A DNA stretch of 5,716 nucleotides from Flavobacteriales bacterium UBA1959 (lineage in GTDB: Bacteria; Bacteroidota; Bacteroidia; Flavobacteriales_D; Sanyastnellaceae): the NCBI GenBank assembly GCA_002336085.1, contig DDEH01000056.1, positions 1 through 5,716 of the forward strand, written 5' to 3'. The translations under genes were made by a program, and so were the position numbers. This document shows, piece by piece, positions 4,678-5,716 of the stretch. The notes below the pieces were generated by a model. The model was not told the DNA's origin. It did no database searches and was given only the letters and a program-made list of their open reading frames with translations. Numbering within the stretch: position 1 is the stretch's first letter; each line of letters starts with the position of its first letter.

Positions 4678-5716
4678 CAACCTGGTCAGCCATTGACCTG
4701 GTGCACATGAAGCGCGCCATTGAACTGGCCGCAAAAGCGGAAGGACTTGTCGCTCCAAATCCTTTGGTAGGCTGCGTAATTGTTGCCGAAAACGGCAAAA
4801 CCATAGGCGAAGGTTGGCATCAACGTTATGGCGAAGCTCATGCAGAAGTCAATGCTCATCGTTCGCTAAAACCGCAAGATATTCACCTCCTGCCGCAAAG
4901 CACGTGGTACGTGACCCTAGAACCTTGTAATCACCAAGGAAAGACCCCCGCATGCGCGGCTTTGATAGAGTCCATCAAGCCTATGCGTTTAGTCATTGGC
5001 AGTTTAGACTCTAACCCCGCCGTCGATGGCGGCGGCCTTCACCGCCTTAGCCAAGCAGGAATCATCATTGAATCCGGGTGTCTTGAAAACGACGTACGAT
5101 GGCAAAACAGACGGTTCTTCTGCAATGCAGAAAAACAGCGCGCCCACGTTGTTCTCAAATGGGCTCAATCCCGAGATGGATATATGGATCCGCGTTTGCC
5201 GCAAGAACGAAGAGCAGGCAGCGGAGGATTTGCCATCACTGGCGAAGACGCAAATCCAATCACGCATGAATGGCGAGCACATGAAATGGGGATTCTCATC
5301 GGCGTTGGCACAGCACTGATTGATGAGCCTGCATTGAATGTTCGCTACGGCGATGGAACGTCACCTCAAGTCATTGTGATTGACCCCAACAATCGACTGC
5401 CCAAATCCCACCCTATGCTGCAGAGGGAGGGCGCAAATGCAATCATTCGAGTAACACGCACGAACAATGGTGCTCAATCGAAGGAATGCCTTTGGAGCCC
5501 CGAAGAAGGCCTGAAAATTCTGCTACAAAAATTGTGGACTGAGCATGGTATATCAAGCATCTTGGTAGAGGGTGGCGCTCGAACATTGCAGCAATTTCTC
5601 AAACAAGATTTGTGGGATGAACTAAAAGTATGGACGGCTTCTCATAATCTTAATAATGGACTTAGAGCGCCAAAATGGCCAGAAAAAGCTACTGCCCCCA
5701 AGCAGGTAATCTCATG
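4674..5716 (+). CDS. ribD: Bifunctional riboflavin biosynthesis deaminase/reductase RibD (C-terminus cut by window edge)
   Basis: RibD carries out two steps of flavin synthesis in the cytoplasm: deamination of 2,5-diamino-6-(ribosylamino)pyrimidinone 5'-phosphate, then NADPH-dependent reduction of the ribosyl side chain. The frame has 347 full codons and no stop before the edge; against a family length near 340-380, only a short tail is missing. The deaminase domain (about 10-150) has 'APNPLVG' (27-33), the zinc/proton-transfer motif HAEVNA (56-61, His56 and Glu58) and 'EPCNHQGKTPAC' (83-94) with zinc ligands Cys85 and Cys94. The reductase domain (from about 157) shows 'LKWAQSRDGYM' (161-171), 'HEWRAHEMGILIG' (198-210), 'DEPALNVRYG' (217-226), 'VIDPNNRLP' (235-243) and 'ILVEGGARTLQQF' (296-308). 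Both active sites appear intact. The C-terminal TPPC of many homologues reads TPAC here, which is a tolerated change. It is the third gene of the operon, translationally coupled to folD. Confidence 0.96.
   Translation, partial: MTTWSAIDLVHMKRAIELAAKAEGLVAPNPLVGCVIVAENGKTIGEGWHQRYGEAHAEVNAHRSLKPQDIHLLPQSTWYVTLEPCNHQGKTPACAALIESIKPMRLVIGSLDSNPAVDGGGLHRLSQAGIIIESGCLENDVRWQNRRFFCNAEKQRAHVVLKWAQSRDGYMDPRLPQERRAGSGGFAITGEDANPITHEWRAHEMGILIGVGTALIDEPALNVRYGDGTSPQVIVIDPNNRLPKSHPMLQREGANAIIRVTRTNNGAQSKECLWSPEEGLKILLQKLWTEHGISSILVEGGARTLQQFLKQDLWDELKVWTASHNLNNGLRAPKWPEKATAPKQVIS

Noticed and set aside
5265..5304. RibD reductase segment RAHEMGILIG lacking the Asp of the RAxxDAIL pattern
   Set aside because: At first it looked like a lost conserved residue, but Bacteroidota RibD proteins often have a non-Asp residue here, and the surrounding motifs are intact.
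5026..5319. Plus-strand 97-residue open frame
   Set aside because: It is an alternate frame inside ribD; the ribD frame carries all conserved motifs through this stretch without interruption.

Overview
The window looks like chromosomal DNA of a marine-type Bacteroidota, most likely Flavobacteriales (Cryomorphaceae, Schleiferiaceae or Crocinitomicaceae-like). This is inferred from four things. The surface protein is built from 'GCTD..ACNYD..DGSC' cassettes, which are very common in that group. Gene starts carry A-rich leaders in place of Shine-Dalgarno sites. The RibD reductase domain has a Bacteroidota-like 'HEWRA..GILIG' segment. There are also matches to the Bacteroidota TAnnTTTG promoter box. 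No rRNA, tRNA, CRISPR array, insertion sequence or phage gene was seen.

Left part (1-2293, minus strand): one long reading frame fills the first 2.3 kb and runs off the left edge, so its C-terminus is missing. It encodes an exported, acidic, cysteine-containing modular protein. A signal peptide is followed by three copies (the third cut by the edge) of a roughly 200-residue module that I cannot assign to a named domain. The modules are separated by short GCTD/ACNYD cysteine cassettes and thrombospondin-type-3-like DxDGDGxCD calcium-loop segments. Its function is unknown; a cell-surface or secreted adhesin-like or structural role is the best inference.

Middle (2294-2449): a 156-bp divergent intergenic region with promoter-like boxes for both directions and two inverted-repeat elements.

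Right part (2450-5716, plus strand): three housekeeping genes in an apparent operon. They are ffh (SRP GTPase), 17 bp later folD (methylene-THF dehydrogenase/cyclohydrolase), and then ribD (bifunctional riboflavin deaminase/reductase), which overlaps folD by the ATGA stop/start and is cut by the right edge. Ffh targets inner-membrane proteins to the membrane co-translationally, while FolD and RibD supply one-carbon folates and flavin. The genes are unrelated in pathway and look like an ordinary co-transcribed housekeeping set.

No new defence, mobile or RNA-based system is visible. The most unusual content is the uncharacterised repeated module of the surface protein and the arrangement of its linker cassettes.
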